This document shows, in pieces, positions 8,861 through 17,095 of a stretch of 64,000 nt of DNA. Both the position numbers and the translations under genes were made by a program. Each line of letters opens with the position of its first letter. Within the stretch, counting starts at the first letter, position 1. The notes below the pieces were generated by a model that saw nothing but the letters and a program-made list of their open reading frames with translations, had not been told where the DNA came from and searched no databases. The stretch comes from Kribbella sp. VKM Ac-2569 (GTDB lineage Bacteria; Actinomycetota; Actinomycetes; Propionibacteriales; Kribbellaceae). The stretch spans positions 558,001-622,000 of the forward strand of contig NZ_SGXJ01000004.1 in NCBI RefSeq assembly GCF_004216905.1, given 5' to 3'.

Positions 8861-8951
8861 GGTGGCGTGTCCGAGCGGCCGAAGGAGCGCGCCTCGAAAG
8901 CGCGTGACGGGCAACCCCCGTCCGAGGGTTCAAATCCCTCCGCCACCGCCA
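8861..8951 (+). tRNA. tRNA-Ser (anticodon CGA), CCA encoded
   Basis: The acceptor arms GGTGGCG and CGCCACC pair fully. The anticodon stem CGCGC/GCGCG holds loop CTCGAAA with anticodon CGA, a long variable arm follows (ACGGGC to CCCGTC), and the T arm GAGGGTTCAAATCCCTC is standard. The 3' CCA is encoded. Class II shape and anticodon identify serine. Confidence 0.97.
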
Positions 8952-8983
8952 ACCGCCCTCCGGGGCGGCCAGATAGGCCGGAG

Positions 8984-9014
8984 ACCCTGATGCTGTGTGA
9001 TGCGTCAGGGTTTT
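8984..9014 (+). terminator. Rho-independent terminator after tRNA-Ser
   Basis: ACCCTGA pairs with TCAGGGT across a 14-nt loop and is followed by TTTTC. A smaller hairpin (CCGCCC/GGGCGG, 8953-8968) directly follows the tRNA and may aid processing. Confidence 0.7.
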
Positions 9015-9058
9015 CGTCTCTCTGGACCTGACTCGGGACGCTCGACGAGAGGGCCCCT

Positions 9059-10570
9059 ATGGATGTTGCGGAGCTCGACGGGATTCTGCTCGCGGGCGCG
9101 GCGATTCTGCTGGTCGCCGTGGTCGCGGTGCGGTTCTCCGCGCGGATCGGGCTCCCGTCGCTGCTGATCTACCTCGGGATGGGACTGCTCCTGGGGGAGT
9201 CGGGTCCGGGGCACATCCACTTCGAGGATGCGCAGCTGGCGCATGCGCTCGGGTTCGCGGCACTGGTGGTGATCCTGACCGAGGGCGGTCTGACGACCCG
9301 GTGGAACGAAGTACGGCCGGTCATGCCACTCGGGCTCGTGCTGGCGACGGTTGGGGTTGCGGTCAGCGTCGGTGTCGTCGCCTGTGTGGCGCATTTCGTC
9401 CTGGGGCTGAGCTGGCAGCTGTCGGTGCTACTCGGGGCCGTCACGTCGCCGACTGACGCGGCGGCCGTGTTCTCGGTGCTCAGACGGGTGCCGATCCGTC
9501 CAAGGCTGCGTGGGGCGCTGGAGGCGGAGTCCGGTCTGAACGACGCTCCGACCGTGCTGCTGGTGACGCTCGTCAGCACCGGCGAGGTCGGCGAGAAGGG
9601 CCTGCTGTGGTTCAGCGGCATGGTCGTCTACGAGTTGGTGGTCGGCGCGTTGTTCGGTCTGCTGATCGGGTGGGTGAGCGTCGGGCTGATCCGCCGTATG
9701 GCGCTCGGATCCGCCGGCCTGTATCCGCTCGCGGTGCTCTCCGTGGCGTTCATCTCGTACGCCGGTGGCTCGGTGCTGCTCCACGTGTCGGGGTTCGCGG
9801 CCGTGTACGTGACGTCGCTCGTGCTGGGACGGGCGGAGCTGCCGCACCGGATAGCGACCCGGTCGTTCGTCGACGGGATCGCCTGGCTCGCGCAGATCGG
9901 GTTGTTCGTGATGCTCGGGCTGCTGGCGTCGCCGGGGCGGTTCCGGTGGGACGACGTACTGGTCGCCCTCGTGATCGGCGTCGCGGTGACGGTCGTCGGG
10001 CGGTTCGCGTCGGTGGCGATCTCGGCGGCGCCGTTCCGGTTGTCGTGGCGAGAGCGGACGTTCATCTCCTGGGCGGGCCTGCGCGGCGCGGTGCCGATCG
10101 TGCTCGCGACCATCCCGCTCGCCGAGCAGGTGCCGCAGGCGCAGCGGATCTTCGACGTGGTGTTCGTGCTGGTGCTGCTGTTCACGCTGCTGCAGGGGCC
10201 GTCGTTGCCGTGGCTGGCGAAGCGGCTGAACGTGCTCGACGAGAACGCGGCGCACGAGGTGGACATCGATGTGGCGCCGCTGGAGTCGCTCGGCGCGGAC
10301 ATGCTCCAGGTGCATGTGCCGAGCAAGTCGCGGCTGGCCGGGGTCGAGATCACTGAGCTGCGGCTACCGCCCGGTGTCTCGGTGGCGCTGGTGATCCGCG
10401 GCGAACGAGCCTTCGTCCCGGATCGCAATACCGTGCTCCGGGCCGACGACAACCTGCTCGTGGTCGCGCCCAGCCCGGTCCGCGAACAGACCGTCCGCCG
10501 CCTCCGCGCGGTCTCCCGAGCCGGCCGCCTGGCCGGCTGGTTCGGTGAACGAGGCCGCGAGAACAGTTAG
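9059..10570 (+). CDS. K+/H+ antiporter of the CPA1 (NhaP2-like) family
   Basis: A 503-residue integral membrane protein. About 12 hydrophobic helices occupy residues 1-390, including the CPA1 signatures LGAVTSPTDAAAVFSVL and ALEAESGLNDAPTVLLV, whose acidic and polar residues form the ion site, and GLRGAVPIVLATIPLAEQ. Residues about 410-480 form a cytoplasmic TrkA-C (RCK-C) domain: LPPGVSVALVIRGERAFVPDRNTVLRADDNLLVVA. This layout matches NhaP2/CvrA potassium-proton antiporters. A GAGAGGG ribosome site precedes the ATG. The stop overlaps the stop of the convergent LytR_C gene by 4 nt. Confidence 0.92.
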   Translation: MDVAELDGILLAGAAILLVAVVAVRFSARIGLPSLLIYLGMGLLLGESGPGHIHFEDAQLAHALGFAALVVILTEGGLTTRWNEVRPVMPLGLVLATVGVAVSVGVVACVAHFVLGLSWQLSVLLGAVTSPTDAAAVFSVLRRVPIRPRLRGALEAESGLNDAPTVLLVTLVSTGEVGEKGLLWFSGMVVYELVVGALFGLLIGWVSVGLIRRMALGSAGLYPLAVLSVAFISYAGGSVLLHVSGFAAVYVTSLVLGRAELPHRIATRSFVDGIAWLAQIGLFVMLGLLASPGRFRWDDVLVALVIGVAVTVVGRFASVAISAAPFRLSWRERTFISWAGLRGAVPIVLATIPLAEQVPQAQRIFDVVFVLVLLFTLLQGPSLPWLAKRLNVLDENAAHEVDIDVAPLESLGADMLQVHVPSKSRLAGVEITELRLPPGVSVALVIRGERAFVPDRNTVLRADDNLLVVAPSPVREQTVRRLRAVSRAGRLAGWFGERGRENS

Positions 10571-11130
10571 TTGGGGTTCTGGCCCGACGGGATCGGCTGC
10601 GGGCTGTGGATGACCGGGAGGCAGACCGTGGCGCCAGGGGCGACCGTGACCGACGGGATGCCCTTGAGCTTCACGGAGCCGAAACCGGCGCCGATGACCA
10701 GGTCGACGGTGTGGTCGGTGCGACCGTCGGCGATCATGACCGCCTTCTGGTTCAGCTGACCCGCGACCAGGAGCATCTCGGGCGCGTCGGCCGCGGCACC
10801 GCGCAGCGCCACCACGTCGACCTTGTCGCCCTTGGGCTCGTTCGCGACCTTGTCGATGTTGAACCCGCGCTGCTTGAGCGCCTCGGCCACCCGGCCGGCC
10901 GAGCCCGCGCGGGCGCCGCCGTTGTAGACGTTCAGCACGACCTGCTTCGGAACCAGACGGTTGTTCGTCAGCTTCTGCTCGGTGCAGGTCGGCTCGGCGC
11001 TGCTGTTCACCAGCGAGTTCCAGCCCCACCAGCCCCCACCGGCGAGGATCCCCAGCAAGATCACCATCGTGATCGGCGTACGCCACCGGATCCGCGAGTG
11101 CGGTCTCGGTTGCGTATGTATCGCTGTCAT
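10567..11130 (-). CDS. Membrane-anchored LytR C-terminal domain protein
   Basis: A 187-residue protein with one N-terminal membrane helix (PITMVILLGILAGGGWWGW, about 19-38) and an extracellular LytR_C domain. The VLNVYNGGARAGSAGRVAEALKQRGFNIDKVAN stretch is the typical LytR_C beta-alpha-beta start. Such domains are found attached to LytR-CpsA-Psr wall-polymer ligases or free, as here, and are thought to act in cell-envelope assembly. The start at 11130 has a GTGGAG ribosome site. It is transcribed in the same direction as the gene at 11456, 32 nt downstream of it. Confidence 0.88.
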   Translation of the reverse strand: MTAIHTQPRPHSRIRWRTPITMVILLGILAGGGWWGWNSLVNSSAEPTCTEQKLTNNRLVPKQVVLNVYNGGARAGSAGRVAEALKQRGFNIDKVANEPKGDKVDVVALRGAAADAPEMLLVAGQLNQKAVMIADGRTDHTVDLVIGAGFGSVKLKGIPSVTVAPGATVCLPVIHSPQPIPSGQNPN

Positions 11131-11162
11131 TTGCTCCACCCCCCGTGAGCGGCAGCCATTGG

Positions 11163-11456
11163 TCAGTCCACTACCAGTACCCGTGCGTGCAGGACTTGAC
11201 GCTGCTGCAGCGCCGCGCGCAGCGCGCGGTGCAGGCCGTCTTCGAGGTACATGTCGCCCTTCCACTCCACCACGTGCGCGAACAGATCGCCGTAGAAAGT
11301 CGAGTCCTCGTCGAGCAGCGCGTTCAGGTCCAAAGTGCCCTTCGTCGTGACGAGTTCGTCCAGCCGCACCTGCCTGGGCGGCAGCGAAGACCAGTCCTTC
11401 GGCCGCAGCCCATGGTCCGGGTACGGCTTGTCGTCCCCGACACGCTTGAAGATCAC
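11163..11456 (-). CDS. Small conserved actinobacterial protein with ParB-like DGLHR motif (often labelled VapB-type antitoxin)
   Basis: A 97-residue protein opening VIFKRVGDDKPYPDHGL, with PPRQVRLDELVTTKGTLDLNALL and WKGDMYLEDGLHRALRAALQQ. The EDGLHR segment resembles the DGxHR motif of the ParB/sulfiredoxin fold. Homologues are, from memory, commonly labelled VapB-family antitoxins, but no toxin gene lies beside it, so that label is doubtful. The GTG start follows TAGACT by 8 nt, which suggests a leaderless mRNA. It may form an operon with the LytR_C gene downstream. Confidence 0.7.
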   Translation of the reverse strand: MIFKRVGDDKPYPDHGLRPKDWSSLPPRQVRLDELVTTKGTLDLNALLDEDSTFYGDLFAHVVEWKGDMYLEDGLHRALRAALQQRQVLHARVLVVD

Positions 11457-11615
11457 CCCCCGAAGTCTAGCGGTGTCAAAGGTCCCACGAGGAGGTCATG
11501 AATGTCACCGGAATAGTCCGGTGCGCGGACTCAACCTTTCGGTGCCGTTGGACGTCCCACAGGAACAGGGAACAGTGAGCGCGGTTCCGCGCCCACGACC
11601 ATGGGGGTGAACGGT

Positions 11616-12320
11616 ATGCGAATTCTTCCGAAACTCGGCCTCGCGACCGCGGCGATCACGCTGATCGGGCTCGGTACGACGGCGCCGGCCGAGGCGATCA
11701 CGGTCTCTCAGGTGAAGGCGGCCCAGACCCGTCTGAACGGTCTCGGCTGCACCTCCGGCCCCGTCGACGGCAAGGCCGGCGCGATGACCCAGGCGGCCAC
11801 GGTCCGGTTCCAGTCCGCCAACGTCCTGAGCCAGACCGGTTCGCTGACCAGTACGACGTACGCGCGTCTGATGGCCTCGACCGCGAAAGGCTGTGACGTC
11901 CGCCCGGTGCCGGGCCGTTCGGGGACCGGGCGCCGGATCGTGATCAGCCAGACGCAGAACTGGGTGTGGCTGATCGACGCCCGTGGCAAGGTGGTCCGGC
12001 AGGGCGGGATCATCGACAACCCGACGTACCTGAAGGCCGGCACGTACACGAGCGGCTCGAAGTGCGGGCGAGCGGCGCGGGTACTGCGGAACACCGACGG
12101 CGGACGGCTCTACCTGAACCATTTCGTCCGGTTCGCACCGTGCGGGGTCGGGTTCCACCAGATCCCGACGTACAAGTCGAACGGGCAGCAGATCCACGCC
12201 GACTGGCTGCTCGGTACGAACTACCGGGCCTCGCACGGCTGCATCCGGGTCTCGGCCTCGATGTCGGTCGCCATCTGGTCCTTCGCGGCCGGCGCGACGC
12301 GTGTGGTCGTGATGCGGTGA
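11616..12320 (+). CDS. Secreted L,D-transpeptidase with N-terminal peptidoglycan-binding domain
   Basis: A 234-residue exported enzyme that makes 3-3 peptidoglycan cross-links or attaches to the wall. A signal peptide covers residues 1-27 (cleavage after AEA). A PG_binding_1 domain follows (SQVKAAQTRLNGLGCTSGPVDGKAGAMTQAATVRFQ). The YkuD catalytic domain from about 105 contains the diagnostic SHGCIRVS with catalytic Cys209 and His207. Start 11616 was preferred over the ATG at 11601 because GGGGGTGA lies at ribosome-site distance only from the former. Confidence 0.93.
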   Translation: MRILPKLGLATAAITLIGLGTTAPAEAITVSQVKAAQTRLNGLGCTSGPVDGKAGAMTQAATVRFQSANVLSQTGSLTSTTYARLMASTAKGCDVRPVPGRSGTGRRIVISQTQNWVWLIDARGKVVRQGGIIDNPTYLKAGTYTSGSKCGRAARVLRNTDGGRLYLNHFVRFAPCGVGFHQIPTYKSNGQQIHADWLLGTNYRASHGCIRVSASMSVAIWSFAAGATRVVVMR

Positions 12321-12378
12321 CAACGGAGGGCTAGCATTCGAGCGGGCAAGTCCGTCAACCGGGGAAAGGCGCGCTCAG

Positions 12379-13926
12379 ATGGCCGAGAAAGCCGACGTCG
12401 TGGAGACCGTGAAGCAGGGGTACGCGTTCGAGGGGGCGGCGCTCGAGCTGGGCGCACTGCTGGTCGACGGTGAGCCGACACCGGACGCGGCGGTCCGGAT
12501 TCCGCTGGGGATGATGAACCGGCACGGCCTGGTCGCGGGTGCTACCGGTACCGGTAAGACGAAGACGCTGCAGTTGATGGCCGAGCAGCTGTCGGCGGCC
12601 GGTGTCGCGGTGTTCGCCGCCGATATCAAGGGCGACCTGTCCGGCGTCTCGCAGCCGGGTGAGGGCAACGACAAGCTGCTGGCCCGGACCAAGTCGATCG
12701 GCCAGGACTGGACCGCGACCGGCTTCCCGACCGAGTTCTACGCGCTCGGCGGGCAGGGGGCGGGGATCCCGATCCGCGCAACGATCACGTCGTTCGGCCC
12801 GGTGCTGCTGTCCAAGGTGCTCGGGCTCAACGACGTCCAGGAGTCGTCGCTCGGGCTGATCTTCCACTACGCCGACAAGGCCGGGCTGACGCTGCTCGAC
12901 CTCAAGGACCTGCGGGCCGTCATCACGCACCTCACGTCCGACGAGGGCAAGGGCGACCTGAAGGAGTTGGGCGGTCTGTCCGCGGCGACCGCGGGCGTGA
13001 TCCTGCGGTCGTTGATCGGATTCGCGGACCAGGGCGCCGAGGCGTTCTTCGGCGAGCCGGAGTTCGACACCGCGGACCTGCTGCAGCAGCGCGACGGCAA
13101 GGGCGTCATCTCGCTGCTCGAGCTGCCGAACCTGCAGGACCGGCCGGCGTTGTTCTCGACCTTCCTGATGTGGCTGCTCGCCGACCTGTTCCACGACCTC
13201 CCCGAGGTCGGCGACGTGGACAAGCCGAAGCTGGTGTTCTTCTTCGACGAAGCACATCTGCTGTTCAACGACGCCTCGAAGGCGTTCCTGGACTCGATCG
13301 CGCAGACCGTCCGGCTGATCCGGTCGAAGGGCGTCGGCGTGTTCTTCGTGACCCAGACGCCGAAGGACGTGCCGGACGACGTACTGGCGCAGCTCGGTTC
13401 GCGGGTGCAGCACCAGTTGCGGGCGCACACGCCGAACGACGCGAAGGCGTTGAAGGCGACGGTGTCGACGTTCCCGAGTTCGTCGTACGACCTGGGTGAG
13501 GTGCTGACGCAGCTCGGGATCGGCGAGGCGATCGTGACCGTGATGAACGAGAAGGGCGCGCCGACCCCGGTCGCGTGGACCCGGCTCCGGGCGCCGCAGT
13601 CGCTGATGGCGCCGGCGTCCGCGGAGCAGCTGACCGCGACGGTGCAGGCGTCGGCGAACAACGCGAAGTACTCGCAGATGCTCGACCGCGAGTCGGCGTA
13701 CGAGCTGCTTGCGGCGAAGGTGCAGGCCGGTGCCGCACAGGCCGAGGCCGAGAAGCAGCAGCAGGAGCAGGCCAGGCCGCAGGAGGAGTCGCGGCCGCGG
13801 GCGCAGAAGCAGGAGAAGTCGATGGTCGAGCAGGTCGTCGGGTCGTCCGCCTTCAAGCAGTTCGCCCGTTCGGCCGGCCGGGAGATCGTCCGCGGCCTGT
13901 TCGGCGCGGCCCGCCGCCGGCGCTGA
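12379..13926 (+). CDS. HerA-like ATPase (DUF853 helicase HerA-like domain)
   Basis: A 515-residue cytosolic P-loop ATPase. GATGTGKT (54-61) is Walker A, KLVFFFDEAHLLF is Walker B with an acidic pair, and FFVTQTPKDVPDDVLAQLGSRVQHQLRAH carries sensor and arginine-finger-like positions. The C-terminal tail (about 445-500) is a charged, Gln/Glu-rich coiled-coil segment ending in a basic patch. Members related to HerA form hexameric DNA-translocating rings; the role of this DUF853 branch is unknown, and no nuclease partner (NurA) lies nearby. The ATG has a GGGGAAAGG ribosome site. Confidence 0.9.
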   Translation: MAEKADVVETVKQGYAFEGAALELGALLVDGEPTPDAAVRIPLGMMNRHGLVAGATGTGKTKTLQLMAEQLSAAGVAVFAADIKGDLSGVSQPGEGNDKLLARTKSIGQDWTATGFPTEFYALGGQGAGIPIRATITSFGPVLLSKVLGLNDVQESSLGLIFHYADKAGLTLLDLKDLRAVITHLTSDEGKGDLKELGGLSAATAGVILRSLIGFADQGAEAFFGEPEFDTADLLQQRDGKGVISLLELPNLQDRPALFSTFLMWLLADLFHDLPEVGDVDKPKLVFFFDEAHLLFNDASKAFLDSIAQTVRLIRSKGVGVFFVTQTPKDVPDDVLAQLGSRVQHQLRAHTPNDAKALKATVSTFPSSSYDLGEVLTQLGIGEAIVTVMNEKGAPTPVAWTRLRAPQSLMAPASAEQLTATVQASANNAKYSQMLDRESAYELLAAKVQAGAAQAEAEKQQQEQARPQEESRPRAQKQEKSMVEQVVGSSAFKQFARSAGREIVRGLFGAARRRR

Positions 13927-13948
13927 TTTCCCTTGCCCGCAAGGGAAA
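13927..13948 (+). terminator. Hairpin after the HerA-like gene
   Basis: TTTCCCTTG and CAAGGGAAA pair over 9 bp around CCCG, immediately behind the stop codon. The run of A on its 3' side means it could also work for transcription coming from the right. Confidence 0.6.
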
Positions 13949-13953
13949 ACCTG

Positions 13954-13974
13954 CGTTTGATTGTTGATCAAACG
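13954..13974. repeat. Second inverted repeat upstream of the diguanylate cyclase
   Basis: CGTTTGAT and ATCAAACG pair perfectly over 8 bp around TGTTG. It is AT-richer than the surroundings and lies 100 nt before the next start, so it may be an operator rather than a terminator. Confidence 0.45.
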
Positions 13975-14074
13975 ACTGAATTTCGAAGCATCGGCGATCG
14001 TTCTCAAGTCGTCATCCACAGCCGCGCCGACACCGATTGGGACCTGACGCCCGCACGCCGTACCGTGTGAAGGG

Positions 14075-15415
14075 ATGGTTGCACAGAGTAGGCGAGCGAT
14101 ACGTTCCTGGGCGCTCTGGACCTTGACGGTCCCGGCGTTCGCCGTCGTCGTGCTCGTCGACCTGGCCGCGATCGGGTACGGCGTGCACGCGTTCACCGAC
14201 CGCCCGAGCTGGCGCGGGCTGGACGTCGTGTTCGCGCTGACCGTCTCCGCGCTGATCTCCGTCGAGGGCGCCCGCCGGGTGGAGAGCCGGCGGCGGCGCG
14301 GCGGTGCACTGCACAAGGACTTCGCCCCGGCGTGGATGATCGCTGCGGCGCTCATCCTGCATCCGGCGCTGGCGATCCTGGTGGCGGTGCTGCTGCGGAT
14401 CTGGTGGCGGATCCGGGCGGGCAAATGCATCCCGTACCGCTGGGCCTTCTCGACCGCCGTCCACGTCCTCGCGGTCGGCGCCGCGCACGCGGTCTTCGTC
14501 TCCGCGCGTGGCCTGACCGGCGACAGCGGCCTCGGCCTGGTCGTGTCGATGGTCGGCGGCGCGATCGCGTACGTCGTGACCGACACCCTGCTCTGCGGGC
14601 TCGCGATCTCGCTGATCATCCCGGGCAGCAACCGTCGCGAGACGGTCGGCGGCCTGGACGACCTGTGCACCGACGCGACCGCCGCCACCTTCGGCTGCCT
14701 GCTCGCGGCGGCCTGCCTGATCAGCCCGTGGTTCGCGTTCGTCGCGGTCCCGATCACGCTGACCGCGCAGCGCGCGCTGCTCCTCGGCCAGTTGGAGACC
14801 GAGGCCCAGACCGACCCGAAGACCAGCCTGACCCGGGTCGACTGGTGGCGCCGGCGGACCGAGCAGATGCTGCGCACCTCGCGGAACCAGCACGAGTCGA
14901 TGGCGGTGCTGCTGATCGACATCGACCACTTCAAGCAGGTCAACGACCGGCACGGGCACCTGGTCGGCGACGAGGCGCTGCGCGCGGTCGCGACGATCCT
15001 GCGCAGCGCGATCCGGGCGAAGGACGTGATCGGCCGGTTCGGCGGCGAGGAGTTCGTGATCGCGCTCCCGGACACCGGTCTCGACGAGGCGACGGTGACC
15101 GCCGATCGGCTCCGCAACGCGGTCGCCAACAGCCCGCTGGCCGCGATGTGCGCCGGCGTACTCGACGACCCGGACCTGGACCCGGACACCTTCCGCCTGA
15201 CTGTCAGCGTCGGCGTCGCGGTCTACCCGACCGACGGAGCGACCGTCGACGACCTGCTGCTCCGCGCCGACCGCGCGATGTACGCCGCGAAGGACGCCGG
15301 CCGGAACCGCGTGCGGCTTGCCGCGGACACCGTCCCGTTGCCCCGGCTGACCGCGTCGACGCAATTCTCGGAACAGACAGAACCTTTGGCGCCCGCTCAG
15401 CGTCCTGTGAGGTGA
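14075..15415 (+). CDS. Membrane diguanylate cyclase (GGDEF domain)
   Basis: A 446-residue protein. Residues 1 to about 245 contain six or so hydrophobic helices forming a membrane sensor of no recognised name. The GGDEF domain runs from about 270 to 420: LLIDIDHFKQVNDRHGHLVGDEAL is the metal and substrate segment, and GGEEF at 323-327 is the intact active site, so c-di-GMP synthesis is expected. No RxxD inhibitory motif is seen five residues before GGEEF. No EAL domain is present. A promoter for the next gene lies inside its 3' end. Confidence 0.93.
   Translation: MVAQSRRAIRSWALWTLTVPAFAVVVLVDLAAIGYGVHAFTDRPSWRGLDVVFALTVSALISVEGARRVESRRRRGGALHKDFAPAWMIAAALILHPALAILVAVLLRIWWRIRAGKCIPYRWAFSTAVHVLAVGAAHAVFVSARGLTGDSGLGLVVSMVGGAIAYVVTDTLLCGLAISLIIPGSNRRETVGGLDDLCTDATAATFGCLLAAACLISPWFAFVAVPITLTAQRALLLGQLETEAQTDPKTSLTRVDWWRRRTEQMLRTSRNQHESMAVLLIDIDHFKQVNDRHGHLVGDEALRAVATILRSAIRAKDVIGRFGGEEFVIALPDTGLDEATVTADRLRNAVANSPLAAMCAGVLDDPDLDPDTFRLTVSVGVAVYPTDGATVDDLLLRADRAMYAAKDAGRNRVRLAADTVPLPRLTASTQFSEQTEPLAPAQRPVR
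15379..15406 (+). promoter_or_regulatory. Candidate ECF-type promoter before the first SigE-family sigma gene
   Basis: AGAACC (15379-15384) and CGTCCT (15401-15406) are 16 nt apart, resembling GGAAC/CGTC promoters read by ECF-like sigma factors. The same pair occurs at 16415-16443. The predicted start of transcription is about 25 nt before the ATG at 15437. Confidence 0.5.
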
Positions 15416-15436
15416 GGACGGCAGGACGGAGCGCAC

Positions 15437-15961
15437 ATGGCGGCAACGGGGAGTCGTGACGACGACTTCACGGCGTTCGTGCTGGCCAGATCCGCGCGGT
15501 TGGTGCACTTCGCGCGGGTGCTCTGTGGTGACGCCGGCCTCGCGGAAGATCTCGTGCAGACCGCGCTGGAGAAGGCGTACCTGCGCTGGGACCGGATCGA
15601 GATGGCCGACCCGTTCGCGTACGTCCGGCAGGCGGTGGTCAACCAGCACCTGTCCTGGGTACGGCGCCGGCCGTGGCGTGAGCGTCCCAGTGGCGACGCG
15701 GCGGAGCTCGACCTGCTTCTCGAAGCGGACGTCGATCCGAGCGGTGGGGTCCATCGGCGAGTGGCGGTCGGGGCCGCGCTCGCCACGCTGAGCCGGCGCG
15801 AGCGAGCGGTCGTCGTACTGCGGTACGTCGAAGACCTGACCGAACGCGAGACCGCGGCGGTCCTCGGGGTGGCGATCGGGACGGTGAAGAGCGCGAACGC
15901 GCGAGCCCTGGACAAGCTGCGGGCCGCGCCGGAGCTGAGCGGTGTGGGGGAGCGAGCATGA
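15437..15961 (+). CDS. SigE-family RNA polymerase sigma factor (first copy)
   Basis: A 174-residue group IV sigma factor. Region 2 is FVLARSARLVHFARVLCGDAGLAEDLVQTALEKAYLRWDRI (residues about 11-52), and region 4 is LSRRERAVVVLRYVEDLTERETAAVLGVAIGTVKSANARALDKLR (about 117-160). This is the SigE family common in Streptomyces and relatives (named SigE-family in databases, distinct from E. coli sigma-E). The next gene overlaps its stop by 4 nt (ATGA) and encodes a membrane-anchored protein that is the likely partner. A matching promoter motif upstream of both this gene and a third gene suggests autoregulation. Confidence 0.92.
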   Translation: MAATGSRDDDFTAFVLARSARLVHFARVLCGDAGLAEDLVQTALEKAYLRWDRIEMADPFAYVRQAVVNQHLSWVRRRPWRERPSGDAAELDLLLEADVDPSGGVHRRVAVGAALATLSRRERAVVVLRYVEDLTERETAAVLGVAIGTVKSANARALDKLRAAPELSGVGERA

Positions 15962-16407
15962 ACGACGAGCGCGGGACGCCGGACGAGGAGCAGCTCCGGA
16001 TCGTGCTGGCACCGGACGACTCCATTGCGCCGCTCGATCCGGCGCGGGTGATCGCTGGTGCGCGTCGGCGGCGGGTCCGGGGGCGGGTTGCTGCGGCCGG
16101 GGCTTCGGTTGCGGTTGTCGCTGTGGTTGCGGTCGCGGGAATCGCGGGCAGTGGGCAGCTGCGGGGCGACGTACCGCAGCCTGCGAACCCTGGTCCGTCG
16201 GCGACGGTCCGGCCTACGACTCCTTCTCCGACTCGCATGACTCCGACCACACCTGAGCCGACGCCGACGATGCCGCCTACCAGGCCGCCTGGGACGCCGA
16301 CTGCGCGACCTACGAGTACTCCGAGTCTGACTGCGCCTGTGCGGCCGCCTGGGCGTACGCCATCCGGGTTGCCTACTCCGTCCAGTCCCACCCGCGCCCC
16401 GGGCTGA
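15958..16407 (+). CDS. Membrane-anchored Pro/Thr-rich protein, likely partner of the sigma factor
   Basis: A 149-residue protein: about 45 cytoplasmic residues ending in ARRRRVRGR, one membrane helix (AAAGASVAVVAVVAVAGIAG), then an external low-complexity tail of Pro, Thr and Ser (PTTPSPTRMTPTTPEPTPT and similar). The overlap with the sigma gene and the topology suggest an anti-sigma-like tether, but no zinc anti-sigma (HxxxCxxC) or RskA motif is visible. The tail looks like a wall-spanning, possibly O-glycosylated stalk. Confidence 0.7.
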   Translation: MNDERGTPDEEQLRIVLAPDDSIAPLDPARVIAGARRRRVRGRVAAAGASVAVVAVVAVAGIAGSGQLRGDVPQPANPGPSATVRPTTPSPTRMTPTTPEPTPTMPPTRPPGTPTARPTSTPSLTAPVRPPGRTPSGLPTPSSPTRAPG

Positions 16408-16414
16408 GTCCGGC

Positions 16415-16443
16415 AGAACCTTTTCGCTACCCGGCTGCGTCCT
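16415..16443 (+). promoter_or_regulatory. Candidate ECF-type promoter (second copy of the motif)
   Basis: AGAACC (16415-16420) and CGTCCT (16438-16443) are 17 nt apart, the same elements as at 15379-15406. The region between the two genes is otherwise empty, which favours a real promoter for the gene at 16482. Confidence 0.5.
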
Positions 16444-16481
16444 TCAGCCCGACCGAACATCAAAAGGTGCGGAGGGCAACA

Positions 16482-17003
16482 ATGGACGAGGTAGGCCGGA
16501 AGCGGCGGATGACCCGGATACTGCTGAGCGGGCTCGCGGCCGCGGCGGTGGTGGGCGTCGCAGTCGCTGGTACGGCGATGGCGCGCAGCGGCAACTCAGC
16601 CGCCGACACAACCGCCCAAGGCGGACCAGCCGCGTCGACACCAACCACCTTGGCAGCAACCCCAACCGCAGCCACCCCGAGCGAGGTCGCAACCCCGACC
16701 CGCTCGCCATCGGCACGACCGGTCCCCCCGACCCTCCCACCAACCCCGACCCCCACCTGCGGCCCAACCGCGACACCGAGTCTCCCCCCGACCGCGACAC
16801 CAACGCGGCGGCCGGTTCCCACGCCTACCCGCGCGCCGAGGGATTCTTCGTGCGCGACGCCGACGGTGTCGCCGACGCGGCCTCCGCGTGCGGTGCGGCC
16901 GACGCCGACTGTGCCGGGCACGCCGTCTGTCGCGCCGACCCGGACACCTGAGCCGACCGCGACGCCGTCGCAGCCGCCGACCGTCCCGTCGCGCGGTAAG
17001 TAG
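16482..17003 (+). CDS. Secreted or anchored Pro/Thr/Ser-rich protein
   Basis: A 173-residue protein with a short basic N-terminus (MDEVGRKRRMTR), one hydrophobic helix (ILLSGLAAAAVVGVAVAGTAMA) and a 135-residue tail almost entirely of Pro, Thr, Ala and Ser, with a few Arg and two Cys. GGAGGG lies 5 nt before the ATG. It resembles the tail of the preceding protein and that of the 18966 gene, so it probably belongs to the same envelope-linked regulon. No enzyme domain is present. Confidence 0.65.
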   Translation: MDEVGRKRRMTRILLSGLAAAAVVGVAVAGTAMARSGNSAADTTAQGGPAASTPTTLAATPTAATPSEVATPTRSPSARPVPPTLPPTPTPTCGPTATPSLPPTATPTRRPVPTPTRAPRDSSCATPTVSPTRPPRAVRPTPTVPGTPSVAPTRTPEPTATPSQPPTVPSRGK

Positions 17004-17033
17004 GGGCGGACCTCAGTCACTCACCAAGGGGAT

Positions 17034-17071
17034 GGCCGCACGCCTACCGAGCAGTCGGTGAGCGTGCGGCC
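17034..17071. terminator. Bidirectional terminator between convergent genes
   Basis: GGCCGCACGC and GCGTGCGGCC pair over 10 bp with an inner ACCGA/TCGGT stem. The hairpin stands between genes ending at 17003 (+) and 17096 (-). Confidence 0.75.
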
Positions 17072-17095
17072 GTGGTGTTGGTGAGTGGCTGAGGT

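Noticed and set aside
11163..11456. VapBC toxin-antitoxin locus
   Set aside because: No PIN-domain toxin gene lies beside it, and the protein shows a ParB-like DGLHR motif instead.
12355..15189. Very long open frame on the minus strand opposite the HerA-like and GGDEF genes
   Set aside because: It mirrors the high-GC third positions of two clear genes, is rich in Arg/Pro/His, spans their intergenic hairpins, and has no ribosome site or known domain.
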